A stretch of 64,000 nucleotides of DNA from Panagrolaimus kolymaensis (GCA_028622995.1 JAJQJQ010000005.1:6510001-6574000); one strand, 5' to 3'. Shown: positions 22,049-35,003, numbered from the stretch's first letter. The notes: generated by a model not told the origin, from the letters alone. Translations and numbers: made by a program.

Positions 22049-22954
22049 TTATACCTTTTTAGGTAACCTAATAATCATTTTAATACCAGTAGTACCATCA
22101 GACGGCATAAGTTCACAACGTGGACCAAGCGACGACTTCTTCTCGGATGTTTGAGATTTTAAATAAGGACGAGGTCGACCAGATGGAGTAGCAAAGTAGT
22201 TAGAATCGATTGATGAGATAGAAGATTGAGGAGTTTCAAAATTTGATGGAAAAGCAGCAACTTTTTCGATGGTTAACGGTGAATATTTTCCAACATAAGA
22301 ACTTGATGACGGCGTAAAAGGAGATTGACTGCTGCTTTGTTTTTCAGGAAAAGAGACATCAGAATTCAACGGACTTTGGTAACCATTAGAAAACGAAGTT
22401 GAAGTTGGATTAACATTAGGAGAAACAGCATCATCATTCTTTTTTGGAATCTTATAATTACCCCAAATAGAAGCCAATGGTTGGAAATGATAAACATGAG
22501 GCTTTGGTTTAGGCTTGATAATTGGTGAAGGACTTTCAATTTTACCACTTGATTTCTTTTTTCCTTTGCTTTCAGCTTTCTTAAGTTTGCTTGATTCTTT
22601 TTTCTTTTTTGGTGATACTTTCTTCCTCTTCAGGGATTCATCATCTTTCATATTCTCCTTATTATCTTCAATTGACATCATTGATTCTTCATCCATACGA
22701 GGAATAATATTAAGTTGAGGTGGAACAGGAGGAGGTGGAAGAAAATAACATGGTTCTGGTGAGAAATTAGTTGTTTCATTAACAGATTCATTTTTAGGAG
22801 AAACAGAACCACTTGATTCATCGGTATCAACATCCATGTCAATTTCGCCACCTTCAAAAGTTGATTCATGCTGTATTTCTTGTTGTTCTTGAACACTCCT
22901 TTTCTTAAAATCCACATCATCCATTGCTCCATGAAAAGATGAAAGAGCCATCAT
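22049..22954 (-). CDS. Disordered, Lys/Ser/Pro-rich, nuclear-type protein
   Basis: Single exon of 301 aa from ATG 22954 (MMALSSFHGAMDD) to TAA 22049. The frame is open further upstream, but a splice-acceptor-like TATTATAG...TTTAG ends just before this ATG, as expected for a trans-spliced leader, so I start here. Regions in order: acidic Asp/Glu/Ser-rich, a Pro stretch (PPPPVPPQ), a highly basic Lys/Ser segment with several nuclear-localisation-like clusters (KRKKVSPKKKK), a conserved-looking HVYHFQPLASIWGNYKIP block, a Ser/Pro-rich part, and GTTGIKMIIRLPKKV at the end. No known domain recognised; a chromatin or transcription role is only an inference from composition. Confidence 0.7.
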   Translation of the reverse strand: MMALSSFHGAMDDVDFKKRSVQEQQEIQHESTFEGGEIDMDVDTDESSGSVSPKNESVNETTNFSPEPCYFLPPPPVPPQLNIIPRMDEESMMSIEDNKENMKDDESLKRKKVSPKKKKESSKLKKAESKGKKKSSGKIESPSPIIKPKPKPHVYHFQPLASIWGNYKIPKKNDDAVSPNVNPTSTSFSNGYQSPLNSDVSFPEKQSSSQSPFTPSSSSYVGKYSPLTIEKVAAFPSNFETPQSSISSIDSNYFATPSGRPRPYLKSQTSEKKSSLGPRCELMPSDGTTGIKMIIRLPKKV

Positions 22955-23602
22955 TTCTAAAGCTATAATACGGAATAAAAATAAATGTAAAGCAACAAAT
23001 TCTAAAATTGCAACCCTCGAAGATTTGCTATTAATCGAACGCGGTAAAAAGCATTCCTTCACGAAAAGTTATGATGTTTTTAAAACCTTTCTCTCTTTTT
23101 ACTACAATGCAATGAAATCAAAACGTTTTTCGATAAGCGATTGTAATATTCGAAAACTCTTTCAAAAAATATATTAAACAAGAAAAATGTTTATTATAAA
23201 TAGCTGATACATGCACGTAAAATAATCAAGGAAATGGCTATGAAATAATATAATGTTCAAAAAGGACAAATAATTAAAAGAAATAAATACAATCAAAAAC
23301 AGAATTAGTTTTTTTTATTCAAAGGATAAGAAAATTTTACAAAACAACAAAAAGCTTTTTTTTGCAAAAATAAATGAATGGCAAATTTTGAAAATCTTAG
23401 CACGAATCTATCTGTACAACAGATACACAAAACTTATAAATTTTTTTGTTTGATTTTTTGATAATTAATTAAAAAAAGATATTTCCAGAATTAATAAAAA
23501 TTATTCGATTTTAAATTAAAAGCAAAAAAACCTTCTACAATTCCAATAAATAAATAAATGATAAAATAAATAGCTAGCTAATTTTTTTCTTAAAGTAGTT
23601 TA
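22955..23602. other. Intergenic between two minus-strand genes
   Basis: AT-rich, with many A-runs. No coding stretch or repeat seen. It contains the 3' end of the bZIP-like gene on its right and the upstream region of the nuclear-type protein on its left. Confidence 0.4.
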
Positions 23603-24310
23603 TTATAAATCGGTAAAATTGTCGATTTCAGTCATCAACTTTTCATGATTATTGACTAAAGCAACTAATTCATTACATCCAACATTCACAGCCCATTCTT
23701 TGATGGAATCCATATAAATTTTAGTTGTTTTAAACTTTTCTTGTACTTTCAAAGCTTCCAAATTTTTATTTTTGCGATAATGGCGGCCATAAATACGTTT
23801 AGTAAGCTTTTTTTCTTCATCGATATTATCAGCTTTGGGCTTTCTTCCACGTTTTTGCCCTTCATAAAGAGGCTTTGTTGGATCTTGATGGCGAAGTTCC
23901 AAAATAGGATTATAATTTGGAATGGTTAATTGTGTGGATGGATAATGATATGGGTTTGAATTCATATATTTTGGTGTTGAACAGTTACTTGGAATGGAGG
24001 ATGCTCGGGTAAGCTTTCTAACTGGAGCAAATTTAGGTGAAGATCTCATTGAATTTGATTCATGTAAAGGTGGGGAAGGACTAGATTCAGTGGAAATTTG
24101 TAAGGCTAATTGTGGTGTTGTTGAATAATCAATACTTGGACATGATTGTGAATGAATGTTGTTGGAATTATAAACAGAACTAGTAAAAAATTGTTGATGA
24201 TGAGACATTTGATTATATGAATAACAACTATCAGGTGCGGAATAATAAGGTTGAGTTGATTCAATAGAGGTTACAGGAATATCAATATTTGGATACCAAT
24301 TTTGATTCAT
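23603..24310 (-). CDS. Divergent bZIP-like transcription factor A
   Basis: Single exon, 235 aa, from ATG 24310 (MNQNWYPNIDIP) to TAA 23603. The N-terminal 150 residues are Ser/Tyr/Gln/Asn/Pro-rich and disordered. Then GQKRGRKPKADN (an RGRxP AT-hook-like block, about 154-158), an acidic spacer and a basic region KRIYGRHYRKNKN (171-183), followed by a helical segment. The same RGR-P, acidic spacer, KRxYxRxYR arrangement occurs in the gene at 26950-27629, so I treat the two as paralogs. The canonical bZIP N-x7-R is altered: Lys stands where the invariant Asn is expected. The leucine repeat is weak. A TATATAAAG lies 55-63 nt upstream of the ATG. Confidence 0.75.
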   Translation of the reverse strand: MNQNWYPNIDIPVTSIESTQPYYSAPDSCYSYNQMSHHQQFFTSSVYNSNNIHSQSCPSIDYSTTPQLALQISTESSPSPPLHESNSMRSSPKFAPVRKLTRASSIPSNCSTPKYMNSNPYHYPSTQLTIPNYNPILELRHQDPTKPLYEGQKRGRKPKADNIDEEKKLTKRIYGRHYRKNKNLEALKVQEKFKTTKIYMDSIKEWAVNVGCNELVALVNNHEKLMTEIDNFTDL

Positions 24311-24364
24311 GATTTTGTTTATAGACAAATGAAGAAAATTGAAGACTTCTCCATTGATTCCTCG

Positions 24365-24373
24365 CTTTATATA
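24365..24373 (-). promoter_or_regulatory. TATA box of bZIP-like gene A
   Basis: TATATAAAG on the minus strand, 55 nt before the ATG at 24310; the spacing leaves a short 5' UTR and supports the chosen start over the upstream ATG at 24403. Confidence 0.6.
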
Positions 24374-26949
24374 CCTTTTTTGCTTATCGTTTGACCTAAA
24401 CATTCATACGTTATTGACCTGGTTCTTTTATTATTATACGTAAATTTTTACGTACAACTCTACCTTTTGTGACGTAAATTTTAGGCCAACTCCGCACCAA
24501 TATTGATAACAAAGGGTGCAAACTTCACTCATTTTACACGGAACATAATGTTCTCATCAATAGAATGCTTCATTTTTGGTTTAAATTCAACGGAATTTTT
24601 AGGTATTTGCTCCAAACTTTGATTCTAATATTTGTTTATGTTCCTTGTAAATAATTTTCTTGACCGGAAGCTTTAATTTTCTATATAATTTGTCATTGAT
24701 TATTTTTTTATTGTTAATCAGTTGACCGCGAATCTTTTGTACGTGAAATGATAAGACGTAAATGAAAGGTAATAATTTTTAAGCTACAAAATGTTTGCCC
24801 GTCAATAGAAAAACTATTACATTTGTGTGCGTGGGCTTAACCTACCTACACCTTTAACCCCTTTGAAATCAAAAACCTTATCAATTTCTTTCTTTCTTCC
24901 TCTTTTCAGTTATTGTTTGCAGTACATAATTAACGGACAATGCTTGGGTATGTATTTATACAAGGTTTTTGAGAGGATTGAGAAGGATTATAAAAAAATT
25001 AGAATTTAAGCGGAGGATCTGAAGCATTCATTTTGAGTAGGCGTGCTTGTCTGATTCATTATTTTGAAAATACCAATAAACCATGTCAGAACTTGAATTT
25101 TTCTTATATCAATTATTAGAGTAAATTGTTAGCTATCATGAACAATCATTGGTTCTAAATATAATTAGATCAAAATTAAAGCGAGAAAAATTTAAAAGAT
25201 TACAAAATTTAATAAAACAGAAGAAATTTGGATGTGAAAATAAGATCGCATAATTTTTTCTAATGGCCATCACGAAAAGAAGTCATCAGGCATTTCATTT
25301 GAAAGTAAAGTTTGTGATTAAAAAAAGCAACAAATTAAATTTCATTTTTTAAACGGCAAAGTTAAACTAGCTGTAAGAGAATTTTGTATATCTCTTTGTA
25401 AAGTTAAAGTTATCCTTTTTGAGCTATAAAAAAAAGATTTTTATTACTGTTGAACTACATACATTAAAAATTTTAAAAAAAACTGCTTATAGTGAAGTTT
25501 GATACAATTTATGAAACTTCTCCATTTTAGAAGAAAAATAATTTTAGACTTCCAAAAAAATGAATATTTAAATGTTCATTATTATTTTCAAAGGTCTTTT
25601 GTCTCCTCAAATATTTTGGTGCAAAAAAGTTAAAAGTCGAGATTTAATTTAATTTCTAGAAGCCTCAAAAACACAAGATACAAGGAAAAAGAAGTAAGAT
25701 CACACCCAAATTATCACGTCATTTTAATTATTTTTTCTAAGAAGCTTATAAAAACTTAACGTTGCTTTTTTGCTTCTTTCATTTTCTTTTTGTTATCTTT
25801 GTTTTATGGGCTTTACAAGAGAGATCATGAAAATTATCAAAAAAAATTCTGGTTTGGTGGTAAAAAAAAGAGTACATATTTTTTTTTTGTGGAATTATCT
25901 TTTCTAAAAACTTCAAGAATTCGTCACTCTGCTTTTTTAATTGAAAATTCGGTGTTCAAGTTAAAAACTAAAACATTTTACCCTATTGCTTTTTATCTTT
26001 TTACTATCCTTTAAAAACCATATATCAGAGACATTCTATTAATTTTTTAAAATTAATTATTCGATACATAATGGAATATGATTTTTTAAACATGAGTCAC
26101 ACATTAAGTTTTGGGCGTAGTTGTTTATCTTCTGTTTATTGTTTGAAAAAACAAAAAGCTGATTATAAGAGTTTGTCTTGATTATTTTGATTTTTTGTAT
26201 AAATTTTTATTATTGAAATTAGAACTTAAAAGTATTACATAAAATTGAGTCATCTTGGCTTTAAAGCTTATTGTTTTATTAAGATTTCTAACAGGCAAAA
26301 AGGTCAAAAGACAAAACAAACATTCTTCTCACATTCTAAAAAAATTAAACATTCTGGAAAAGAATTTCTAAAAGTTGTGAAACGACTGAACAATTCGAAT
26401 ATCCTTGATATACCGAGGCATACTAGAATCCTGTATTTTTCATGCAATAAAGCAAAGAAAAGTTGAAGATGTACGAATATAAAACATCAAATTTTATTTG
26501 GACGAAATTTACTTTACAAATAGTTAATCAACTAACTTAAATGACTCATTTTTTATAAGTGATTTTATCTGTATTAAATAAAGCAGCATTAAATTCTTGT
26601 TGTTGCAAAGAGAAATGCTCACTCAGTATAGTTAACTTTCTGTAAAAAAATTCATACCATTAGAAGAAAAAATTTCTTTTCTGACAAAGCGAATTACTTC
26701 ACTCAATTTCTTTGGTTTATAAGCAGGCAGGCTTCAAAATGTTAATTGCTGGAGGTGGTATGCTTGTTTGTGGTGGTTTTCAAAGCCATGATTTCTTATG
26801 CATTTGATCAATCAATTTTTTTATTATAATTTTATTTAGTGTTTTATAAAAACAATCAAAGATAAAATCATCACAAATATTGGATACGCCTTTCAAAGAA
26901 AAATTAGAGAGTCTTATTGTTTAAAAAAATATATAGCCAGAAATTTTTT
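24374..26949. other. 2.6 kb spacer between the two bZIP-like genes
   Basis: AT-rich. Apart from the ACGT sites near its left end I find no coding segment, RNA gene or repeat. It probably holds the regulatory region of bZIP-like gene A. Confidence 0.4.
24408..24475. promoter_or_regulatory. Cluster of four ACGT-core sites upstream of bZIP-like gene A
   Basis: ACGT cores at 24408-24411, 24438-24441, 24450-24453 and 24472-24475, the last in TGACGTAA. Two more lie near 24741 and 24756. ACGT is the usual core bound by CREB/ATF and related bZIP dimers, so they may be sites for this or another bZIP factor. Confidence 0.4.
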
Positions 26950-27629
26950 TTACATCAAGTTATTGCTGTTATTTTCAAATCGGCAGTAATTATTGTAAGG
27001 ATGATATGATTGAGGAAATGAAGGGGCAGCAAGAGATTGAACGGGTGAAACACTTCCACTGTTTCCAATTGCATTGAATTCTTCCTTTATTTTTTGAATT
27101 TCACTTTCAATCGCGGACGATGGTAAAGTGTATAAATAAAAAGTTCTTTGAATGATGCTTCGCAATTGTTTATTTTCATCCATAACTTTTGATTTTTCTG
27201 CTCGAACCTGAAAAACATTTATGATTAAGAGTTATTAAAAATCGTTATAAAATATTTTACCTTTTCTCTGTAAGATCGAGCATAACTTCGTTTTTGCTTA
27301 ATTTTATCTGATTCTTCTTCATTATCAGCAATTAAAGGTCTTCCTCGTCTAACATCACAATATGGATATGGTGAAGAAGCATTGGATTGACTTGGAGATT
27401 GACTGGGTGAAACATTAGCTGATGACCATGAAGCTGGAGCACTAACTTGTTGTTGTAGCTGTTGTTGATTTTGATAAGTTCCAAGATAATCATTGTAAGT
27501 GGAATAATTTCCAACAGGATCAATATAATGGCTCTTTGGAATATTCAAATAATTTTGTTGTTGTTGTCCAGAAGATTGAGGGTTATTTTGAGACATTTGA
27601 AAACAGAATTGATCTTCAAAAAGAGACAT
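26950..27629 (-). CDS. Divergent bZIP transcription factor B
   Basis: Two exons, 27629-27261 and 27207-26950, joined in phase 0, 208 aa. The first 90 residues are Gln/Ser/Tyr/Pro-rich. DVRRGRPLIADNEEE (RGRP at 95-98) leads into the basic region KQKRSYARSYREKVRAEK (about 111-128) and a zipper-like helix (VMDENKQLRSIIQRT). The single intron falls inside the basic region, right after REK. As in gene A the motif is KRxYxRxYR, with Lys in place of the invariant Asn of classical bZIPs. The tail is Pro/Tyr/Asn-rich. A second in-frame Met 11 residues in (MSQNNPQ) is a possible alternative start. Target genes unknown. Confidence 0.82.
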
Positions 27630-27703
27630 TAAAGTATTTTCAAGTTTTAAAAGTAAGCTTCAAGAAATTTGAGTACTTTGAGAATTCACGATGTTTTGGG
27701 CCA

Positions 27704-27713
27704 TTTTTATATA
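27704..27713 (-). promoter_or_regulatory. TATA box of bZIP gene B
   Basis: TATATAAAAA on the minus strand, 75-84 nt before the ATG at 27629, similar in sequence and position to that of gene A. Confidence 0.6.
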
Positions 27714-27937
27714 CCCACTTTTTCACGATAAAGCGCAACAGAGAATTAAACAAAAGAATTAAAGACCGCCTTTTTTGTTTTAACACGTTGTCTGATAATT
27801 TTTGATTATTGTTGAACGCTTTTTTGACAAAAGATGATAAGCAACTTTTTAAGCTCGTGATAATTTTTTCTTTGAACAAAACAAGACATCTTTGCTTCTT
27901 CCTCTTTAACCTTTTTTGTTATTAAGGGATTCGCTTT

Positions 27938-27945
27938 TGACGTCA
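27938..27945. promoter_or_regulatory. Perfect CRE palindrome upstream of bZIP gene B
   Basis: TGACGTCA, the full cyclic-AMP response element, about 310 nt upstream of the ATG and 225 nt upstream of the TATA box. A further ACGT core is at 28036-28039. Confidence 0.5.
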
Positions 27946-30159
27946 ATAAAGTTTTTAACCTCTTTTAAATTTGGATTTAAACACCATCTAAATTTAGAAG
28001 ATAAAAAAAGATTTCCGTGATTGGGTTGTTAAAAGACGTTAGTTGCTTTAAAGCGCATTTTTTTCACGCATTATTATCAGCTTGCAACAGATTACCGTTT
28101 TCGACCTTTCTTTTTGACGCAAAACATTTCTTTCCTTCTTTCAATGGAACGATTAAAAACAAGCACACAATTAATTTTTTTTTGTAGTCACTTGTTTTTG
28201 TGGTAATCATTGTTTTTGTTCGGGTGTAATTGATTTGATACAACAACTTCCGGCGTTGGCGACAAAAGCTTATCACAGGAAGTAACTTTCAAAACCTTTG
28301 GTGGATCTTGTGACTCCAAAAGTAAATGGTGCTTTTGTAAAAAATCAAACTTTTTAAAAATTAAAAAAAGGAAAAAAGAAATGTGTGAAAATTAAGGATA
28401 GCCTTTGACCAAAAAAATGTTTGCTTGAAAACACAACAACACAATCTTCTTAATCACGGATGCGCACTCGCTTATTGTTGCTTACGCAAGTTGTTGGAAA
28501 ATAAAACTATTTTTATAAAATAAATTCTTTGATAAGTATATTATTAGCCGGGGCATAGGACTAGACACAAAAATTCCGAAAAACGGAACTTGAAATGTTT
28601 TTTGGCTTTGGAAAGTTGAAGAAAAGTTTTAGCATTCTTATTTTGCTATAAACAAAGCTGTAGTGTAGTAGTAAGATGGATGACACATGTTCATCACAAA
28701 AAAGTTTTACACCGCTAAAATAATTCTTTTAGATTTTGAGTATTATGGAGCATAAATTTAACGAAACTTGAAGATATTTAGATGGATTAGTAAAACCCCT
28801 CTGTGAAAACGTACTAAATTCATTCGCTTTATTTTTAACAAGCCGCAGTATCCATATTTAAATAAAAGGTAAAGTCCCTATTTTTTATTATTTGACTTGG
28901 AGAAGATTTGCAATTGCTAGTTAATTTTACAATTCGAAATAGAAGGGATTTATAAAATTTAGTGGTGGTAATAAGAAAAATAAATTTAAAATATCTTTGG
29001 GAAATGCAAAACTATAAAGCGTTAAGTTGAATTTTAAATAGAAAAAAGAAAATACAACCTTTTGAAAGCAAAAAATGCGCATGAAAGATATGAAAGATTT
29101 AGGCATCGGTTATTTAAGTTGGTGGCGCCAATCGAATTATTTTACTGTAGTTATCTTGAAATCATTTTTATTTTTGCAATAAAGAATTGAGGGATGTTTT
29201 CCAGAAAAGAAAGAAGTTTTATCACTTGCTTGCTTGATTGACGTCTAATCTTTAAAGCGAAATTGTACTTTTTTTATGTTTATTGAAAACTTTTTTCTCT
29301 TTTTTTTTCCATTAAAGTTATAACTTTTTTGCTGATATTAAGTTACAGTGTTCATAGTATTGATTATGAGGAAAGCGAAGAAAGCAATGCGAGTTTTTCT
29401 TTAAATAAAATTACATAATTTTTCATAGCAAAGTGAGCGGTAAAAAAGGTATTACTTAGGTTAAAATTGTTTTTTGGCCCACAAAAAAGAGATTCACAAG
29501 GCATTTAAAAGTGTAAACAATGGTAACTTAAAATCTTTCTTATGTTGCTTATACGAATTTCAAAAAACCCAGGTACCGAGATTTACGATGGGAAGAAATA
29601 ATAGCTTTGTAAAATTATAGCAACTAATATTTAGGCTCATTTTTATCTTTTACTAGAGGCAAGAGAAAAAAATTTCTTATAGCTGAGACTAGGCACCAGA
29701 GGAAATCAAAGGAAAGGGCGGTGGATATAAATATCACAAAAAATAAAGTTAAAATCGATTTAAGCATACATTAAATATTTTTATGAACTAAGAAACAATG
29801 CCATATTTAAGATGTTGAAGCGTGGAAATAATTAAAGTTTTGGGATAAAGGTAGATTTTTGGTTATTAGGAATGAGGATAATAAGGAAAAGGATTGGAAA
29901 AAATGAAATTTAATTATAAAAAACTTTAAAAAACAGTAGCTGAAACTCAAGTTATAAATAAATTAAATAAATGATTATCCTTTATGCTTGAGCAAAGATT
30001 AAACAAAACCAACGCTAATAATCATTATTAAAGTTAAATATATACAAACAGAGGCGAACCTCATACAGTAAAGATTTATTTAGAATATGTTTCAGATAAA
30101 CACTCAGATAAATACAAATTAAATGATACTATGAAAATGACGTTTGATTAACAACATCG

Positions 30160-30261
30160 ATGTTAATGAAATATGCAATTAAACCCATAAAAAAAACAAG
30201 ACACGGAGGGAGGATACATGCCTGGCGTCTTCTAGATCAAAAAATTAATTTAATTTCATAA
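30160..30261 (+). CDS. 33-aa ORF in the gene-poor region, uncertain
   Basis: ATG 30160 to TAA 30261, 33 codons, including KPIKKTRHGGRIHAWRLL. It is the only locally GC-richer patch nearby and reads like ordinary protein, but no splice partner, promoter or family is visible. It could be a microprotein, an exon or chance. Confidence 0.2.
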   Translation: MLMKYAIKPIKKTRHGGRIHAWRLLDQKINLIS

Positions 30262-33200
30262 GACTCCCATTAAAGAGTTGTTGACGTGATTATGATTGTG
30301 ATGATGCTTATAATTATCGTAGTAGTATGCTACCTTTTTTGGTATATTTCGACCTATCCTTTTTCTTCACCTATTTTTCTTGTTGATTACTCACGCACTC
30401 ATTTTTTTAGCTTCTAAATTTTATTTTCTTATCTTTTAATTTTTTTGTTGCTTCTATTAATTTTTTTCTTTACGTATTCACTTTTGGTTTTAAAATATTG
30501 CATAATTTAAGAAATTATTTTATTTTTATTTTTTTGCTTGAATTTTCAGTTTCAGAGTGTTTTTTTCTTATCAAAAAAAGTTTGTTTTGTTGTCGTCTTC
30601 CGACAAAATAAATTAAAACAAAATACTTTAACATACTTAAAAAGTGGGGGAGTAAAGCCTCCTTCTTTTCTTTCTTATTTTTTCAAAACACTTGTCATTT
30701 CCAAACAAAAAAAAAAGAGCTACAGAAAAAAAGTAGCTACATCAAATTCAAATGGCTCCAGCAACGTCACATAAACGAATTTAATTTATTTCTAATTTTA
30801 GAAATAAAAATTTAGACTATTCTAAAATTCGCTTTTGTTATTAATTTAAAAAAGTTTTTTCTTTTAAAATTTGCCAAAATTTTTGTTTAATAATCAAAAA
30901 GAGTTTTATGGGTTAAAAGACAGTCAATGAAAGTGACAGTATAAATTGTTAAGGATAAGCATTAAAAGTATACGGTCTTCATGTTAGGATTAATCCACTT
31001 TAAATTTCTTTGCAAACAAAGTTAGGGGTAAATTTGGTTATTTTTTGGATAAAACACATGTTTTAAAAGTGGATTTACGTTGTATACATTTTCCATTTAC
31101 GTGGTGGACCAAAGCTTGGAAATATCTAATATTTTGCAGCAAAAAGAAACCTTAAATGTTTAAATTTCTTTGCAGATAAATTAAAATCTTTTAAAAATTT
31201 AATCCTTTACAATGGAATCTTCGTAAAAGTGCTGAACTCTGATGTTTCCAAATTTTAAAAATTTGTTCTTTTAAATGTTTTTGAATTTCCGCATTTTAGA
31301 ATTTAAAAAGCCGTTTTTTCAATATATTTTATTGTTTCCGAAGACTTTTAGCGTCTGCTTTTTATTGTTGTTCATAAACATGTTAGCTGCACTTTTTTTA
31401 ATATTATTTTATACTGTTTTTTTTGTTTGTTTCTTCCGCCACCATAACCTTTTGCATTTTAAATGAATGAATGACTTTTAAGCTTTTGCCAAAAAGCATC
31501 TCATGATCGGTTTTTTTTGTCCCAGGAAGTCTTTCACCTTTTCTTTTTTATTGTTTTCAAGAACCGTCGTGTTTTTATTTAACGGAAATAAAAACAAAAC
31601 AAAAAAGAGAAAAGGATGACGTCCACGTTTGCTTGATTTTTATTTTATGTCGTCAAACTAAAAATCAGAACGGCTTTCTTATCTTAAAATTGTTAAAATA
31701 TTAAAACTTTGAGTGTCTCCTTTTACCGTTTATTTTTCGAAGATAAATAATAATTATTAGAATTCATTTTTATATTTTAATTAGGTGCGAATAATTTTTA
31801 TTGGTTGGTTTGACGTTGTTGAAGCAGAAAAATTTTAAATTTAAGCTAAATAATTTTAATTAAAGAATCTTCTGAATTTTTTAATTTAATAACCATTAAA
31901 AAATTTATCGAGAGTTGATTAACTTTTGAGGGTGAAAAAATGCATGCATATTTTACAGATGTTTGGTTTATTTAATATTGTATTCCACGTAAATTAAAAA
32001 AAACTTTTTTTACAAAGATCAGTTCAAAAAATTTAAGGCTATAAAAAAGATTTATAAAGTGTGAGTGCTCATTTGGCGCATGTTAAAAAAGCAATGACTG
32101 GAAACCTTTTAAAGTTTAGTAAACTATCGCGCCACTTTGGTCAGAAAGGTTTATTTTTGGCTTTTTTGATTTCTATTTTATTTATTGCTAAGTTTATATT
32201 TCTTAATCTCTTTGATATCAACCACCCATATTTGTTTTTTCACGGGGTTTTAAGCATTTTCATCGTAATTTGTTTAAAAAAGCCATTTCCGCTTAAATAC
32301 TTTTAAAAATGAATAATTTTGTTTATCGCACCCAAAATGGTTCTGAGCTTTTTGCAACATTTGCGTCATAAATTCACTTTTTTATTTTTTTTACTTTTTT
32401 TTCCACCTCCTTTCTTTGTCGTTGTCGCATTTCATTTCATGCAAAAAATAAAATAGAAATAATAATATAAATTTGGATTAGTTTACAAAATGAATTCTTA
32501 CAAAGTATTTCCATGAAGTAAAGAAGAGGAAATACTTATCCATATATATAAATGGAACCCTCTTTTATACCTGTTTTTAGAATAAGCTTTGAGAATGAAT
32601 GGAATGAAAAGGGTTTTTGTTGAGGGATGGCAGACAGGAAGCGAAAGAGTTGATGAGCTTCCTGGAAATATTTAATAAAAATAAACATTCGTCAATCTGA
32701 TCTCTCAAAAAATTTGCTTGACATAATTTTATTAGGGAAAAACAAACTAACTTTGTTCTTGTGTTTTTAGCTTCCAATTTTGATTGTCTCAAAATTTCCC
32801 TAAATTATTATTAAGATCGATAAAAAAAATTTGTTTGCCTTTCTTGGAAAAAATCTTTTAAAATATTAACAAAAACCCCTTTAAAATTTTTTAGATTTCT
32901 TTTTACACTTTTTTACCCATAATAAATTAAATTACGGTTAACGACCATGTTTTCTTTTAGCAAGCAACTAGAACCCTACTCTATTTTCACCTGTAGTAGT
33001 TTTATGCTTGCTGAGTATCAAATAAATTTTTTCTTGCTGTCTTTTATTCTTTTTTGAGTGTTTTAGGGTGGCATTTTGCTGCGGCTCTTAAAAAACGCAT
33101 TAAATTTATTATTTTTTTAACCTTCAAACGAAAAAAAAATGTTTTATTAGCTGCAATCATACGTCATTGAGCAAAATTTACAATTAAAAAAACTGTACTT

Positions 33201-35003
33201 TTGTGTTTGAAATACGTAATTTGATTATTTGCTTTTGTAATAGTAGATTTCGTCAAAGCTTGGAACAGAAATGAAAGGCAAATATGAAGAAAAAAAAATT
33301 AAGAGCAAAGATTACAAGGTTAGATTACGGTGGTAGAGCGTCCAAAAGATCCATTATCAAAGTTTATCCGAGTGTAGTTTGCATTTTTATTTGTTGAAAA
33401 GATTTTTATTTTAAGCTCTCATGAACTTTGAAAGGATAAAGTTGCATAGAAATTAGTGGCCTTTATGTAATTAAATAATGCTCGATTCTACGAGAAAACC
33501 TATCTTCGTGTGTTTTGCTTCTTTCACATTTTTGCAAAAAAAGTTTCCTTTTGTTGCATTATTTCTTTGTTAAAAAATTATTTTGGTATTCACTAAAAAA
33601 TATAATTCATTATTAATCATGTTTCATTTTTTTACATTTTTCTAAATCAAAAAACGAACACAACACATACATTTTCGCTCGTGGCAATATTAAAAAAATA
33701 TAAAGCTGACAAACCAAAAAATGTTTCATTACCGTAATTGTACATATTTTAATATTATATAAAATCACGTCAGATTGTTTTTCGCCTTTTTTGATGCATT
33801 ATCAAAGATTAATCTTAACCATAACATTTAAGGAAATGGGTGGAAGCACTTTCAAATTATTTTTTTATGAAATAAAAAATAAACAAAATGATGGCAAAAT
33901 TTTAGGAAAAAAAATAAAAATATTTAAAGAAGTTGATAAAATTTTAGTAATAGAGCCCTTATTAAAAAAGTCGCCATCATTGATTTCGCAACCACTGTAT
34001 TTATTACCTTCGGTATTGCTACGGTAACTATCCTTCATTCCAAAGAAATTTTTTTAGAATTGTTACTCAAACTTTTTAATAATTTCTTGCAAGTTTAAAT
34101 TCTTTTAAAATTAAAAAACTGATGACCAATTCCATTGAACATGTTTTAAAAACATTGTTAAATTTTCTGAGAAATTTTTTTTCTCCTAAAAGAAGAATGT
34201 TTCTTTCCATTGTTCATGACTTCCTCTTCTTTTTAAACACAAAATAAAAACTTTGCTTTTTGTTAAATTTCTATTTATTTTATTACCACAAAGAGAATGC
34301 GAGGGTTAAAAATATATCCATTCAAAGTGAGAATGATTTGATGATGACGATAGCTGGAAGCGACGGATTTGCCGCATCACAGCTAAGGAAGGATCTTTGT
34401 TTTCTTTTTATATTGTGTTTTTATAAGCCTTTTTAAAAAACCGCATGGTTTCAAACGAAAAATGGCAGAATGACAAATTAATTAAAATAGTCTGAGTAAA
34501 TATGTAAATGTTAGTAAATATATTGTATTTAAATAATTAAATATTATTTACATTACCCTTGTTACGGCGTGTGTACTTTAATTAATATCAAACATTATTA
34601 TAAATTTTTTATTGTTTGAAACAAGATTGAAAATCCGATTATGAACGTTTACGAATCATTAGATTAAACTCCATACATACTTAAAGTAAAATTAGTCTAA
34701 AGCTCGTTAGTTATTCACGACTTAATGGTTGAGCAAACTTGTTCCACCAAATAATATAATTCAAAAGTCATTTAAAAAATGCTTTATGAGAGTATTCGTT
34801 CAAGCGTATTTTCATAAAACAGATAAAAGATATTTTTTATTCAACAATTGGATTAAAAAAATTTGGGATCAAGGTTTTTTCAAAAGAAAAAGCAGAATAA
34901 TTCTGCGTGATTTAATTTTTTTTATGAGACAAGCTTTACCATAATAAATTTACTTGAATTATGTAATCACAGCCTTTAGCTTTTTTGAATGAATAAACGA
35001 AAT

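Noticed and set aside
34335..34402. GC-richer patch encoding MMTIAGSDGFAASQLRKD
   Set aside because: Open on both strands, ends in poly-Phe sequence, no splice partner.
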